From Nocardia lijiangensis NBRC 108240 (lineage in GTDB: Bacteria > Actinomycetota > Actinomycetes > Mycobacteriales > Mycobacteriaceae): a DNA stretch of 64,000 bases. Under the pieces are notes generated by a model. That model ran no database searches, was not told where the DNA came from, and worked only from the letters and a program-made list of their open reading frames with translations. The stretch is taken from the NCBI RefSeq assembly GCF_001613045.1, contig NZ_BDBP01000012.1:83032-147031 (forward strand). The letters are read 5' to 3'. Shown here piece by piece: positions 1 through 8,542 of the stretch. A program made the position numbers and the translations under genes. Position 1 is the first letter of the stretch. Each line of letters begins with the position of its first letter.

Positions 1-651
1 CCCGAACGGCAGGAACGACGAACTGCCCACGGCCGCAGGGTCGGCCGGGATATCGGTCAGTTTTCCGGCGTCGAACAAATCCCACGCCGAAACAGCGAAG
101 ACGACCAATCCGACCAACGCGATGACGGTGATGACGAACATCGCCTTGAGCGCTTCGCCGGCCCCGGTGAGATGAATGCCGATGAACAGCGCGTAGACGG
201 CGAGATAGACCCACCAGCCGTCGGTGATGCCGAACAGATTCAGCGATTCGACATACGCGCCGATGAACGTCGCGATGGCGGCGGGGGCAATGGCGTACTC
301 GATGAGAACGGCCGCGCCGGTCGCGAATCCGCCCCAGGGGCCGAGTGCGCGCCGGGCGAAGGTATATCCACCACCCGCCGCGGGCAGCGCCGAGGACATC
401 TCGGCCATGCCGAGCACCATCGCGAGGTACATTCCCGCGATCACTACGGTGGCGATGAGCAATCCGCCGAAACCACCCTGCGCCAAGCCGTTGTTCCACC
501 CGGCGTAGTCACCGGAGATCACATAGCTGACGCCGAGACCGGCGAGGAGTAGCCACCCCGCGGACCCCGACTTCAGGGTTCGCTTCGCGAGGTACGCATT
601 GTCCTCGTTGTGGAAGTCCTCGTGTGAGGACTTATCGGTGGGGATCGCCAT
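1..651 (-). CDS. Ethanolamine-type APC permease, 3' part off window
   Basis: Amino acid-polyamine-organocation family permease that would import ethanolamine or a similar small amine across the cytoplasmic membrane. The visible 217 residues begin MAIPTDKSSHED and contain the first hydrophobic helices. The stretch GDYAGWNNGLAQGGFGG near residues 45-61 is typical of ethanolamine permeases (TIGR00908-like). Start chosen because AAGGAGG lies 7 nt upstream of the ATG. The gene runs off the left edge, so the C-terminal half is unseen. It follows the DUF779 and aldehyde dehydrogenase genes on the same strand. This suggests uptake of a C2 amine whose acetaldehyde product feeds the dehydrogenase; ethanolamine ammonia-lyase would be expected beyond the edge. 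The family assignment is firm, the substrate less so. Confidence 0.8.
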   Translation of the reverse strand, partial: MAIPTDKSSHEDFHNEDNAYLAKRTLKSGSAGWLLLAGLGVSYVISGDYAGWNNGLAQGGFGGLLIATVVIAGMYLAMVLGMAEMSSALPAAGGGYTFARRALGPWGGFATGAAVLIEYAIAPAAIATFIGAYVESLNLFGITDGWWVYLAVYALFIGIHLTGAGEALKAMFVITVIALVGLVVFAVSAWDLFDAGKLTDIPADPAAVGSSSFLPFG

Positions 652-676
652 CGCGACCTCCTTCTTGCTGAATGAA

Positions 677-1234
677 TCACATAGAGTTCTGAGATGTCCC
701 GCGACCGGGAACAGGGCAGGCATCGGCCGCCTCGGCGACGACCTGCGGTTCGGTGGAAGCAGCGGGACGCTCGCCGCGCTCCCAGCCTTCGCCGGTTACG
801 GTCTCGACCGTGGCCAGCGCCATGAGTTCGGCATGGTCGAAAACCCTTCCGCGACTGAGGAACCGACACCCCTCGGTCGATTCCAGACTGAAGCCGGAGC
901 CGCGTCCGGGCACGACATCGAGTACGAGCTGGGTGTGCTGCCACGCGGCGAACTGCGGACCCGAGATCCACACCGGCGCGATATCTCCCGGCTCGGGAGC
1001 GGATTCGGGTTGTTCGCCGGCCCGCAACCGCAGGTCGAGCAGTCCGAGCAGCACATCGTGATCACCGATCACGAATTCGCCCGCGGGGTAACACATCGGG
1101 GCCGAACCGTCACAGCAGCCGCCGGACTGGTGCAGCATCAGCGGCCCGTGCAGACCACGGAGGCGACGGAGCAGATCCATCGCCGCCGTGGTAGCACGCA
1201 CTCGCCGGGGGAGCGCCGGGGTGGCGTCGACCAT
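677..1234 (-). CDS. DUF779 family protein
   Basis: Protein of 185 residues starting [19 protein letters not shown]. It carries a Cys-containing segment GGCCDGSAPMCYP (about residues 37-49) and GPQFAAWQHTQLVLDVVPGRGSGFSLE. These mark the DUF779 family, which is commonly encoded next to acetaldehyde-type aldehyde dehydrogenases; its biochemical role is not established. The ATG shares one base with the stop codon of the upstream aldehyde dehydrogenase (TGATG), so translation is probably coupled. The open frame continues further upstream inside the dehydrogenase, but that extension is out of frame with real coding and was not used. The Cys cluster could bind a metal, which is inference. Confidence 0.8.
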   Translation of the reverse strand: MVDATPALPRRVRATTAAMDLLRRLRGLHGPLMLHQSGGCCDGSAPMCYPAGEFVIGDHDVLLGLLDLRLRAGEQPESAPEPGDIAPVWISGPQFAAWQHTQLVLDVVPGRGSGFSLESTEGCRFLSRGRVFDHAELMALATVETVTGEGWERGERPAASTEPQVVAEAADACPVPGRGTSQNSM

Positions 1235-2757
1235 CAGAAGAAGCCTTGCGCCTTCGACGCGTAGCCGACCAGCAGGTTCTTCGTCTGCTGGTAGTGGTCG
1301 AGCATCATGTGGTGGTTCTCGCGGCCGATCCCGGACTGCTTGTAGCCGCCGAACGCCGCGTGCGCGGGGTACTGGTGGTAGGTGTTGGTCCACACCCGCC
1401 CGGCCTGAATGTCACGGCCGGCCCGGTAGGCCACCGCGCCGTCGCGCGACCACACGCCCGCGCCGAGTCCGTAGAGAGTGTCATTGGCGATCTTGATGGC
1501 GTCGTCGTAGTCCGCGAACGAGGTCACCGAGACGACGGGTCCGAAGATCTCCTCCTGGAAGATCCGCATGGCGTTGTTCCCCGCGAAGACCGTCGGCTGC
1601 ACGTAGTAGCCGCCGGACAGGTCGCCGCCGAGGTCGGCACGCTCACCACCGGTGAGTAGCGTGGCGCCCTCACCCTTGCCGATCTCGATGTAGGACAGGA
1701 TCTTTTCGAGCTGATCGTTGCTGGCCTGCGCGCCGATCATGGTCTCGGTATCGAGCGGATCGCCCTGCCGCACGGCCTTGGTGCGCACCACGGCCGCGGC
1801 CAGGAAGTCGTCGTAGATATCGGCCTGGATGAGCGCGCGCGACGGGCAGGTGCAGACCTCGCCCTGATTGAGCGCGAACATGGTGAAGCCTTCGAGCGCC
1901 TTGTCCCGGTAGTCGTCATTCGCGGCGAGTACATCGGAGAAGAAGATGTTGGGGCTCTTGCCGCCGAGTTCCAGGGTGACCGGAATCAGGTTCTGGGAGG
2001 CGTACTGCATGATCAGGCGGCCGGTGGTGGTCTCGCCGGTGAACGCGATCTTCCTGATCCGCGGGCTCGACGCGAGCGGCTTGCCCGCCTCGACGCCGAA
2101 GCCGTTGACGATATTGACCACACCGGGCGGCAGCAGATCGCCGATGAGGCTGATCAGGAACAGGATCGAAGCGGGGGTCTGCTCGGCGGGCTTGAGAACG
2201 ACGGCATTGCCGGCGGCAAGGGCGGGCGCGAGCTTCCAGGTGGCCATCAGAATCGGGAAGTTCCACGGAATGATCTGGCCGACCACGCCGAGCGGCTCAT
2301 GGAAGTGGTAGGCGACGGTATCGGCATTGATCTCCGACAGCGAGCCCTCCTGGGCGCGGATGGCGCCGGCGAAGTAGCGGAAGTGGTCGATCGCGAGCGG
2401 GATGTCGGCGGCCAGCGTCTCGCGGATCGGCTTGCCGTTGTCCCAGGTCTCCGCGAGGGCGATCGCGTCGAGGTGCTCCTCCATGCGGTCCGCGATCTTG
2501 TTGAGGATGACGGCTCGCTCGGCGACCGAGGTCTTGCCCCAGGCCGGCGCGGCGGCGTGGGCGGCGTCGAGGGCGAGTTCGATGTCCTCCGCGGTGCCGC
2601 GCGCGACCTCGCAGAACGGCTGACCCGTGATCGGTGTCGGATTTTCGAAGTACTGGCCCTTGACGGGCGCCACCCATTCGCCGCCGATCCAGTTGTCGTA
2701 TCGGGCCTGGAACGACATCGCTGCATCGGGTGTTCCGGGGCGGGCGAAGACGGTCAT
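1234..2757 (-). CDS. Aldehyde dehydrogenase, acetaldehyde type (ExaC/AcoD-like)
   Basis: NAD(P)-dependent aldehyde dehydrogenase of about 507 residues, the usual length of the ExaC/AcoD group that oxidises acetaldehyde to acetate. Visible landmarks are PWNFP (NAD-binding Rossmann region), the FTGETTTGR glycine loop, catalytic Glu in LELGGKSPN, catalytic Cys in [13 protein letters not shown], and [10 protein letters not shown]. Start chosen at [14 protein letters not shown] because GAGGAGC sits just upstream; the frame is open 11 codons further but lacks a site. It is translationally coupled to the DUF779 gene and followed by the permease. A GAF-domain regulator lies immediately upstream on the same strand, with an inverted repeat between, consistent with AcoR-like control. 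Confidence 0.9.
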   Translation of the reverse strand: MTVFARPGTPDAAMSFQARYDNWIGGEWVAPVKGQYFENPTPITGQPFCEVARGTAEDIELALDAAHAAAPAWGKTSVAERAVILNKIADRMEEHLDAIALAETWDNGKPIRETLAADIPLAIDHFRYFAGAIRAQEGSLSEINADTVAYHFHEPLGVVGQIIPWNFPILMATWKLAPALAAGNAVVLKPAEQTPASILFLISLIGDLLPPGVVNIVNGFGVEAGKPLASSPRIRKIAFTGETTTGRLIMQYASQNLIPVTLELGGKSPNIFFSDVLAANDDYRDKALEGFTMFALNQGEVCTCPSRALIQADIYDDFLAAAVVRTKAVRQGDPLDTETMIGAQASNDQLEKILSYIEIGKGEGATLLTGGERADLGGDLSGGYYVQPTVFAGNNAMRIFQEEIFGPVVSVTSFADYDDAIKIANDTLYGLGAGVWSRDGAVAYRAGRDIQAGRVWTNTYHQYPAHAAFGGYKQSGIGRENHHMMLDHYQQTKNLLVGYASKAQGFF

Positions 2758-2823
2758 CGAATGCTCCTCGTTCTGCTGACATTTCTGCATCGGGTGTGAT
2801 CCGGAACACTAGGAGCGTTCATG

Positions 2824-2840
2824 TTGCACGACAGTTGCAA
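2824..2840. promoter_or_regulatory. Inverted repeat TTGCA-N7-TGCAA upstream of aldehyde dehydrogenase
   Basis: Perfect 5-bp arms separated by 7 bp, 67 bp upstream of the dehydrogenase ATG and just after the stop codon of the GAF regulator. Position and symmetry suit an activator or repressor site, most simply for that regulator. This is inferred from position only. Confidence 0.45.
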
Positions 2841-2848
2841 GTAACTGG

Positions 2849-4156
2849 TCAGATGCCCAATTTCCGATCGAGAAGCCTCAGCTGCGTTTCGACCTGGGCA
2901 TACATCGAAGACTGCCGGTCGAGGGAGGCGAGGTACGCGGTCCATGCCGCGAGGTCTTCGCGCCCGTCGACCGAACGGGTCCAGCGGGCGAGCAGCCGAC
3001 GGTCACCCGCCCTCAGCAGTGCGGCGCGCAGGCGGCCGCGCAACTCGGCGCGGAGTTCGTCGATGCCGGGTGCGAGCGAACGCGGCAGGATCGGACCCGG
3101 ATAGGCGCGCAACGCTGCCGCCGTATCGCCGCGGGCGAGCGCGCGGCGAACCTCGTCCACATCGGTGTCGAGGTCCATCAGCAGTCGGTACGGGCGCGAG
3201 CCCAGGCTGTTGGCGCCCAACATCTTTCGAACCCTGGACAGCTCCGCCCGTATCGTCACCGGATCCAGCTCGGATTCGTCGAGCAGCATGGCGAGGTGGT
3301 CGGCGCTCAGGCCCTCCGGGTGGTCGGCCAGCAGCAGCAGGATCTCGGCATGTCGCTGCGACAGCCGGATTCGCTCGCCGTTGCGGGTCAGGGTCGGTCG
3401 GTTCGAGCCGAGCACCTGTAGACGCGGGGTCGTGAGGTCGAGTGGTTCGGGCGAGTTGAGCAGGTGTAGTCGCAGCTCGGACTCCGCGGCCAGCACCGTC
3501 GCCCGGATCAGTGACAACGCCTCCATCGCGGCGACTCGTGGACCGCCGGTGATGTCGATGGCGCCGATGATCCGGCCGCTGAGTGGATCGTGTACGGGGG
3601 CGGCGGAGCAGCTCCACTCGTGCACCACGCGGCTGAAGTGTTCGGCTCCGAAGATCTGCACGTGGTGATCGAGGGCGAGTGCGGTGCCCGGCGCGTTGGT
3701 GCCGACCCGGTCCTCGCTCCAGTCCGCGCCCTCGACGAAGTTCATCGCCAGCGCCCGGTCCTTGGCCTTCGAATCACCCTCGATCCAGAGCAATCGTCCC
3801 TGGGCATCGCTGATCGCGACGAGTAGTCCGGCCTCGGCGGCGTCTTCGACCAGCAATTTCCGCACCACCGGACGGATCAGCGCCGTCGGATGCCCGGCCC
3901 GGTACCGCTGCAGTTCCAGACCGTCGAGATCCACCGCATCGCCGAAGCCGTCCGGGTTGACGCCGCTACTGCGGCTGCGCCGCCAGGAATCGAGGACCAC
4001 CGGGCGCACCGAGTCGCCGTCGGGGCGCAGCGTCGGCAGGCGGTCGATACCTTCGAGAAAGGAGTGGTGCGCGGACGATATTCTCCGCGCCAACTGTGTG
4101 ACATCGTCATCCGGTCGAACGGCGACCCAGGGGTTGGCGTGCGCTGCTGTGCTCAA
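2849..4156 (-). CDS. GAF-domain transcriptional regulator (AcoR-like, without AAA+ core)
   Basis: Cytoplasmic regulator of about 435 residues. The N-terminal half (about residues 60-240) has AcoR-like features: VVLDSWRRSRSSGVNP, GLLVAISDAQGRLLWIEG, and a GAF segment with VGTNAPGTALA and SCSAAPVHDPLSGRIIGAIDI. The C-terminal part (about 270-430) is a winged-helix-like segment (LSQRHAEILLLLADHPEGLSAD) and not a sigma54 AAA+ domain, as is usual for actinobacterial members. Two TTG starts are possible. The one at 4156 is preferred because GAAGGAAA lies 5 nt upstream; the other, 9 codons earlier, has none. Location directly before the aldehyde dehydrogenase suggests it controls that unit. Confidence 0.8.
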   Translation of the reverse strand: MSTAAHANPWVAVRPDDDVTQLARRISSAHHSFLEGIDRLPTLRPDGDSVRPVVLDSWRRSRSSGVNPDGFGDAVDLDGLELQRYRAGHPTALIRPVVRKLLVEDAAEAGLLVAISDAQGRLLWIEGDSKAKDRALAMNFVEGADWSEDRVGTNAPGTALALDHHVQIFGAEHFSRVVHEWSCSAAPVHDPLSGRIIGAIDITGGPRVAAMEALSLIRATVLAAESELRLHLLNSPEPLDLTTPRLQVLGSNRPTLTRNGERIRLSQRHAEILLLLADHPEGLSADHLAMLLDESELDPVTIRAELSRVRKMLGANSLGSRPYRLLMDLDTDVDEVRRALARGDTAAALRAYPGPILPRSLAPGIDELRAELRGRLRAALLRAGDRRLLARWTRSVDGREDLAAWTAYLASLDRQSSMYAQVETQLRLLDRKLGI

Positions 4157-4601
4157 TCGGTTTCCTTCGTGTTTGCTCGGCAACTACTGTAACGCCGGTC
4201 ACATGTCATCTCATGCAAGGGTGACAAAGATCGGCCGCGGGCGGTGCCGTCCGAAGCTGTCGTGTCTGTTCCGCCGCCTAATACCCGGTTGTCGTCCTCC
4301 GCGCCGCCGACACCGGCGACGCCGCGGCCGGCGCGTTACGCCTGTCCGCTACCGCGGGGCGGGGCTCGCTCACGCACAATCGGTCGTTATCGGATGTGGT
4401 GATTTCGTTCCAGGCACCGCGGGCATTCGACACCGCGCTTCCAGCACCTTCGCGATGTGCGAACCGCCGGATCCCTCGTCGGGGTGGGAGCCTCTTGCCT
4501 GCTCAGGGGAATTCGGTATCGGAAATCTGACGTCATTGTTCGGCTTGACATCGGAGTGTGGCCGATTCGGTCAGCGCGCCATGCGGCAAGAGAGGGTGTT
4601 G
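4157..4601. other. Non-coding stretch upstream of the GAF regulator
   Basis: About 445 bp between the regulator start and the end of the next gene. No protein-like frame, tRNA or strong hairpin was recognised. It presumably holds the promoter of the regulator. Confidence 0.4.
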
Positions 4602-5096
4602 CTAGCCGTGGCAGCAGACCCGAACAAGCACTGTGTCGTCGGGCAGTGTCTCCAGGTAGTTTTCGATGCCGCCCGGTGGTATCGGGCAGTCGGGTCGGTC
4701 CTCATGGGACGTGGTCTCGCCCCAATCCTTATGTCGGCAAATGCCGCTCGGCTCGACCCACCAACCGTCCAGGGTGAGTACATCGGGCCATGACAGGTTG
4801 TGCACCGCGACGTTCAGCAAGGACTTCGGGCCGCCCGCGCACTCGCCTCGCTTGGGGGGCAGTACGATGCCGAATTGGTTGGGGCCGTCGTGAATCAGCC
4901 GAGGATCGTCCTCATGACCCGGTCGGACGTAGAATCCGGCTCCTTCTCCGCCACCCCGAATCCGCCACGTGTCCCACATATCTCGCTCCGGGAATCCTTG
5001 CCGCATCTCGAATGGAGCGAGAGCTCGCGTGATCGCGGCTTCCACGTCATCGGTCGCATCCGGCGGCAGACAGATCGTCACCCAGCGTTGCGCCAA
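4602..5096 (-). CDS. Hypothetical protein, Trp-rich, 164 aa
   Basis: Not recognised as a named family. The predicted product starts at a TTG (reading MAQRWVTICLPPDATDDVE) with a clear GGGAGGG site 7 nt upstream. It has no signal peptide or membrane segment. Features are ITRALAPFEMR near residue 25, GGGEGAGFYVRPGHEDDP near the middle, and a C-terminal half rich in Trp and Cys ending VRVCCHG. Composition suggests a small soluble enzyme or toxin/immunity-like protein, but nothing decides this. The upstream neighbour is a decayed integrase fragment, so the gene may be part of accessory DNA. Confidence 0.6.
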   Translation of the reverse strand: MAQRWVTICLPPDATDDVEAAITRALAPFEMRQGFPERDMWDTWRIRGGGEGAGFYVRPGHEDDPRLIHDGPNQFGIVLPPKRGECAGGPKSLLNVAVHNLSWPDVLTLDGWWVEPSGICRHKDWGETTSHEDRPDCPIPPGGIENYLETLPDDTVLVRVCCHG

Positions 5097-5196
5097 ACCA
5101 CATCCCTCCCGCAGTACCGCGCGCCCCAGGTTACCTCTCGGAATCGACGAACGCAGATTCCTGACCGCTGTGACCGATCCGCCAGAAGAGTGCGCT

Positions 5197-5400
5197 GCCA
5201 TCGGCATGAGCGGGCGTTCGATCGGCGCGCGGGCCGAGGAATTGCTGTCGGCGATGCAGGGCGACGAGGATCCCGGCCAGCAGTTGATCGCGGTGGTGCG
5301 CAAGGGATCCCGGAACCTGCAGCACTTGCCTGCGTCGCCGGACGCGTTCGTGTGACTGCGGTTGTATCAGGAGCAGGTGTGGCGGGCGGGCGCCCCTCGG
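5197..5400 (+). pseudogene. Tyrosine recombinase (integrase) fragment with internal stop
   Basis: The plus-strand frame reads RSIGARAEELLSAMQGDEDP, then QQLIAVVRKGSRNLQHLPAS and PDAFV, a TGA stop, and then LRLYQEQVWRAGAPRG. This matches the start of the catalytic domain of actinobacterial tyrosine integrases: the RAxELL arginine region and the V-RKG-R strand, where PDAFVWLRLYQ is usual. The stop replaces the expected Trp codon (TGG to TGA). Nothing of the N-terminal domain or of the distal His/Tyr catalytic part is nearby, so this is a relic. Confidence 0.7.
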
Positions 5401-5480
5401 GGGCGATGTCATCCGATCACCGCGCGTATCGCGGTGTGATCGGTCGGACGCGTACCAGCCCGGGCTGCGGGAGGGGACGA

Positions 5481-6194
5481 CTACGAGCCGAGCTGCTCGC
5501 GGACGAATGCCGCCGCCTGGTCCCGGTAGTCGTTGACGAAGTATGCGAAATGCCCAGGACTCAAGGCATTTCCGAACCCGGCGGCCGGATCGCCGCCCTG
5601 GCAGACGCGGTCGGCGGCATCGCAGTAGGAGCGCACGCGGTCGGTGAATTCTCCGAGGGCGCCGACGGGCAGCGCGGCGGTGCCCGACAGGGCGGGATCG
5701 TAGTTGCCGCGGTTGAAGGGGTCGGCGCCGTTGAACAGCGGACTGCCGAACAGGGCGATCGCGTCGATCTGCGCGGCGGCCTGGTCGGTCAACGCGGTTC
5801 GCGTGCGAAGGGTGTTGCCGATGACGCGGGTGCCCTGTGAGTAGCCGAGGAGGACGAGCTGCTGATTCGGGCATTCGGCTGCGGCCTTGTTCACCAGTGC
5901 CGTCAGGTTCTCGACGCCGCGCACGGGGCTGTCCGGGGCCATCGAGGCGGGATACTCGAGTTCGGTCACTGTGGTGCTGCGGCCGGATTCCTGGGCGATC
6001 CGCCCGGCCAGCGGGGTCAGCAGCAGACTGCCGATCTGCGGTTCGAGCGTGCCACGGACGGTGACGACGCGGACCTCCGCGCAGCCGGTGGGACTGGGGG
6101 AGGGCTCAGCGGACGCGATCGGGAGGACCGGCAGCGCCAGCGCCGCGGCGACGGTGGTGGTGGCGCACAGCAGGATTCGAGATCGTTCACGCAT
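5481..6194 (-). CDS. Secreted cutinase-family serine esterase
   Basis: Exported alpha/beta-hydrolase of the cutinase family (cutinase-like proteins of mycolate-containing actinobacteria act on lipids or polyesters outside the cell). The 237-residue product starts MRERSRILLCATTT. It has a typical signal peptide with a hydrophobic core at about residues 7-27 and cleavage near ASAEP. The nucleophile lies in LLGYSQGTR (Ser about 119), with a probable Asp (about 195) in DAADRVC flanked by cysteines and His (about 215) in PGHFAYF. The start was placed at the Met immediately before the signal sequence; the frame is open 10 codons further. It stands alone between gene fragments. Confidence 0.88.
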   Translation of the reverse strand: MRERSRILLCATTTVAAALALPVLPIASAEPSPSPTGCAEVRVVTVRGTLEPQIGSLLLTPLAGRIAQESGRSTTVTELEYPASMAPDSPVRGVENLTALVNKAAAECPNQQLVLLGYSQGTRVIGNTLRTRTALTDQAAAQIDAIALFGSPLFNGADPFNRGNYDPALSGTAALPVGALGEFTDRVRSYCDAADRVCQGGDPAAGFGNALSPGHFAYFVNDYRDQAAAFVREQLGS

Positions 6195-6283
6195 GCGCCC
6201 CAATGTATTGCGCCCAGCGGCCACAGCGCCAGCTGTCGCACACTAGTTCAGAGAACGGACGGCGCTCCGATGACGCAGGCCAG

Positions 6284-6379
6284 TGGGCGATAGAGATGAA
6301 ATGGGACGGCATGCGAACCATTTGCCGCACCCAGGGTGGGCGCGTCGACTTCTACAGCCGCAACCGCAACAACGTCACC
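6284..6379 (+). pseudogene. ATP-dependent DNA ligase fragment
   Basis: A plus-strand stretch reads WAIEMKWDGMRTICRTQGGR followed by VDFYSRNRNNVT. This is the adenylation motif of ATP-dependent DNA ligases (E-K-DG-R, with the lysine nucleophile in EMKWDGMR) plus the following strand and SRN motif. It is only about 32 codons, and the frame then runs into unrelated sequence. It is a broken piece of a LigC/LigD-type gene. Confidence 0.6.
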
Positions 6380-6477
6380 TTCTCTGGGGGTCCCGGATGC
6401 GTGATCCGCTTCCCACGAAGGTTTGTGCAGCTCAGCGGCTTTGATGGGGACTGTAGCAAATCGCGACAGGTGTTGTG

Positions 6478-6735
6478 CTCGCCGGCCGAGAATCGGTCGG
6501 CTCCGGCGCCGATCTCGGCGACAACTCCGGCGAGATCGCTGCCCTGCCCGGACGGAAAGGTCGAGGGAAAGATGTCCGCCATCGCGCCGGTGCGTATGGC
6601 CGCCTCACCGGGGTTGATGGCTGCCGCTCTTACCTGCACGAGGACCTGCCTGGCCGCGGGCACCGGGCGGTCGACCTCGTCGATCCGCAGGACGTCGATT
6701 CCGCCGAATTCGTCGTACCTGACTGCTTTTGTCAT
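6478..6735 (-). pseudogene. Truncated zinc-type quinone oxidoreductase (N-terminal 86 aa)
   Basis: A minus-strand frame starts MTKAVRYDEFGGIDVLRIDE and continues through INPGEAAIRTG and GQGSDLAGVVAEIGAG, the N-terminal GroES-like domain of NADPH:quinone reductase/MDR proteins. Similarity stops at about FSAGE. The remaining codons have no resemblance to the family, and the Rossmann domain is absent. An RBS-like GGAGAAG precedes the ATG, so a short product might still be made. The gene was truncated by a join to sequence that includes the ligase fragment. Confidence 0.7.
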
Positions 6736-6808
6736 TGTCTTGCTTCTCCTCCGGCGTGCGATGCGCGGCTGATTTCGGGAACGGGAATGGTTCGCACCGG
6801 TGTGCCGG

Positions 6809-7534
6809 TCACCAGGGCACTGTTCCGGCGTCGTCGAAGAATCCGCCGGTCGGCCCGTCGTCGGGCAGGGTCGCGAGGTGAATCGCGATCGCCGCCCCCT
6901 GTTGGGGTGTGCGGACGCCTCGGAAGCCGTTGAGGTCGGTGGCGGTGAAACCGGGGCAGCCGGAGTTGATCAGGATGTTGGTGTCGCTCAGTTCCTTGAC
7001 GTATTGGATGGTGACGGCGTTGAGGAAGGTCTTCGACGCCAAGTACGCAGTGGGAATCGGGCCCATGTCGATGTCGGGCGTGGTTTGCAGGGCGAGCGAG
7101 CCCACGCTGCTGGACATGTTCACGATTCGCGGTGATGCCGAGCGGCGCAGCATCGGCAGCATCATGTTGGTGACCCGGACGACGCCGATCACGTTGGTTT
7201 CCACGACAGCTCGCACGGTCGCGGGATCGACCGTGGTGGGTGTCTGTGGCATACCGCCGGTGATCGCGGCATTGTTGACCAGGACGTCGAGCCCTCCGGC
7301 ATGGTCGGCGATCAGCTCGGCCGCGGCGGCGACACTTGCGTCGTCGTCCACGTCGAGCGGCACGCCGAACGCATCGGTCCCGGCCGCGCGCAGCTTCTCC
7401 ACCGCGGTCTCGCGGCGTTGTCGATCCCTCGCGCCCACACCGATTCGCCAGCCAAGGGCGCCCAAGCCCGCCGCGATCTCGTATCCGATTCCTTTGTTCG
7501 CGCCGGTCACCAGCGCAATCGTCCGATCACTCAT
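6809..7534 (-). CDS. SDR family oxidoreductase
   Basis: Short-chain dehydrogenase of 241 residues. It has the cofactor motif VTGANKGIGYEIA (residues 8-20), LDVDDDASV, NNAAITGG, an active-site serine in NMSSSVGSLA, and YLASK as the Y-x-x-x-K catalytic pair. The N-terminal arginine pattern (GARDRQR) suggests NADP(H) preference, which is inference. Start taken at MSDRTIALVTG; the open frame extends upstream across the intergenic region and part of the divergent gene, which cannot be coding. It is transcribed divergently from a LysR regulator 102 bp away, whose site lies between them. This suggests the SDR is the regulator's target, responding to a carbonyl compound or electrophile. Confidence 0.88.
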   Translation of the reverse strand: MSDRTIALVTGANKGIGYEIAAGLGALGWRIGVGARDRQRRETAVEKLRAAGTDAFGVPLDVDDDASVAAAAELIADHAGGLDVLVNNAAITGGMPQTPTTVDPATVRAVVETNVIGVVRVTNMMLPMLRRSASPRIVNMSSSVGSLALQTTPDIDMGPIPTAYLASKTFLNAVTIQYVKELSDTNILINSGCPGFTATDLNGFRGVRTPQQGAAIAIHLATLPDDGPTGGFFDDAGTVPW

Positions 7535-7592
7535 GCCGTCGAGGATGCTGCGGACTCGGGTGGGGCGTCCAAGACCGATTGGGTGGGCGGCG

Positions 7593-7607
7593 ATACCGCA
7601 CGGGTAT
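7593..7607. promoter_or_regulatory. LysR-type operator ATACC-N5-GGTAT
   Basis: A perfect 5-bp inverted repeat with a 5-bp centre. It contains the classical T-N11-A of LysR boxes and is located between the divergent SDR and LysR genes. Strong positional candidate for the LysR binding site. Confidence 0.6.
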
Positions 7608-7636
7608 TGGTCGTGGTAGGCGCCGGATACGATGAC

Positions 7637-8479
7637 ATGGTGGAGACGCGGGAGTTGCGATATTTCGTCGCCGTCGCCGAGGAGTTGCACTTCGGGCGGG
7701 CGGCACAACGGCTCGCGATGGCGCAACCACCGCTGTCGCGGGCGATCCAGCAGCTCGAACGGCGGCTCGGAGTCGTTCTGCTGCACCGCACTGCTCGCGC
7801 AATCACTTTGACCGAGGCCGGGTCGGTGCTTCTGCGGGAGGCCCGGATCGCTCTCGAAGCGGTCGAAGCCGCCGAGCGCCGCACCCGCCGCGCCGCTGCC
7901 GACCGGCCCGGTGTGGTGCTGGCCACCAAGGCAGGAGCGTCGAGCGAATTGTTGTCGAAGCTGCTGGACGCCTACGCCGCCGACCCCTGCGCAGTCGCAG
8001 TCGAGGTGGTGCTGTGCGGGCCCGGCGAACCGGAAAGCCTGCTACGCAACGGGCGTGCCGACGTTGCTCTGCTCCACCAGCCCTACGACACGACGGCCGG
8101 ATTCGACACCGAGGACCTGCACACCGAACAGCAGATCGTGGTCCTGCCCGCGGGGCACCCCCTCGCCAACCGACCCCACATGTCGATGGCCGAGGTCAAC
8201 GCCCTGACGGACCTGCCCCTGCCGCGCTGGCCTCGACGGGATGGAAGTTATCCGGACGGCCCCGGCCCGCAGGTTCGCGACCATACCCAGTTGACCCAGC
8301 TGATCATGCTCGGACGGGCCTGTGCGGTCATGCCCGAGTCGCTCCGAGCCCAGCTACGCGACGATCACGCCATCGTGCCGGTGCCGGACGCACCGGCCGT
8401 CACCACCGTCATCGCCTGGCCACCACACAGCAGATCCAAAGCCGTCGCCGACCTCGTCCGTACGGCGATACGCCTCTAG
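7637..8479 (+). CDS. LysR-family transcriptional regulator
   Basis: DNA-binding regulator of 280 residues. The N-terminal winged helix starts METRELRYFVAVAEELHFGR in substance, with an HTH around RLAMAQPPLSRAIQQLE (residues 28-44). An effector-binding periplasmic-protein-like domain (about 90-280) follows, with LLHQPYDTTAGFD and GHPLANRPHMSM. The length is slightly below the usual 290-310. The ATG at 7637 was chosen because it gives the standard LysR N-terminus; the frame is open much further upstream into the SDR gene. Divergent arrangement with the SDR is the classic LysR-target layout. Confidence 0.9.
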   Translation: MVETRELRYFVAVAEELHFGRAAQRLAMAQPPLSRAIQQLERRLGVVLLHRTARAITLTEAGSVLLREARIALEAVEAAERRTRRAAADRPGVVLATKAGASSELLSKLLDAYAADPCAVAVEVVLCGPGEPESLLRNGRADVALLHQPYDTTAGFDTEDLHTEQQIVVLPAGHPLANRPHMSMAEVNALTDLPLPRWPRRDGSYPDGPGPQVRDHTQLTQLIMLGRACAVMPESLRAQLRDDHAIVPVPDAPAVTTVIAWPPHSRSKAVADLVRTAIRL

Positions 8480-8542
8480 ATGAGTAATTCCCAGGGGTGA
8501 CGGGTCATTTCGCGGAGCTGGTTTCTGGGGGAAGATTGCTCG

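Noticed and set aside
3684..4793. 369-codon plus-strand frame over the GAF regulator and intergenic DNA
   Set aside because: No ribosome site or domain, and it is opposite a well-supported gene.
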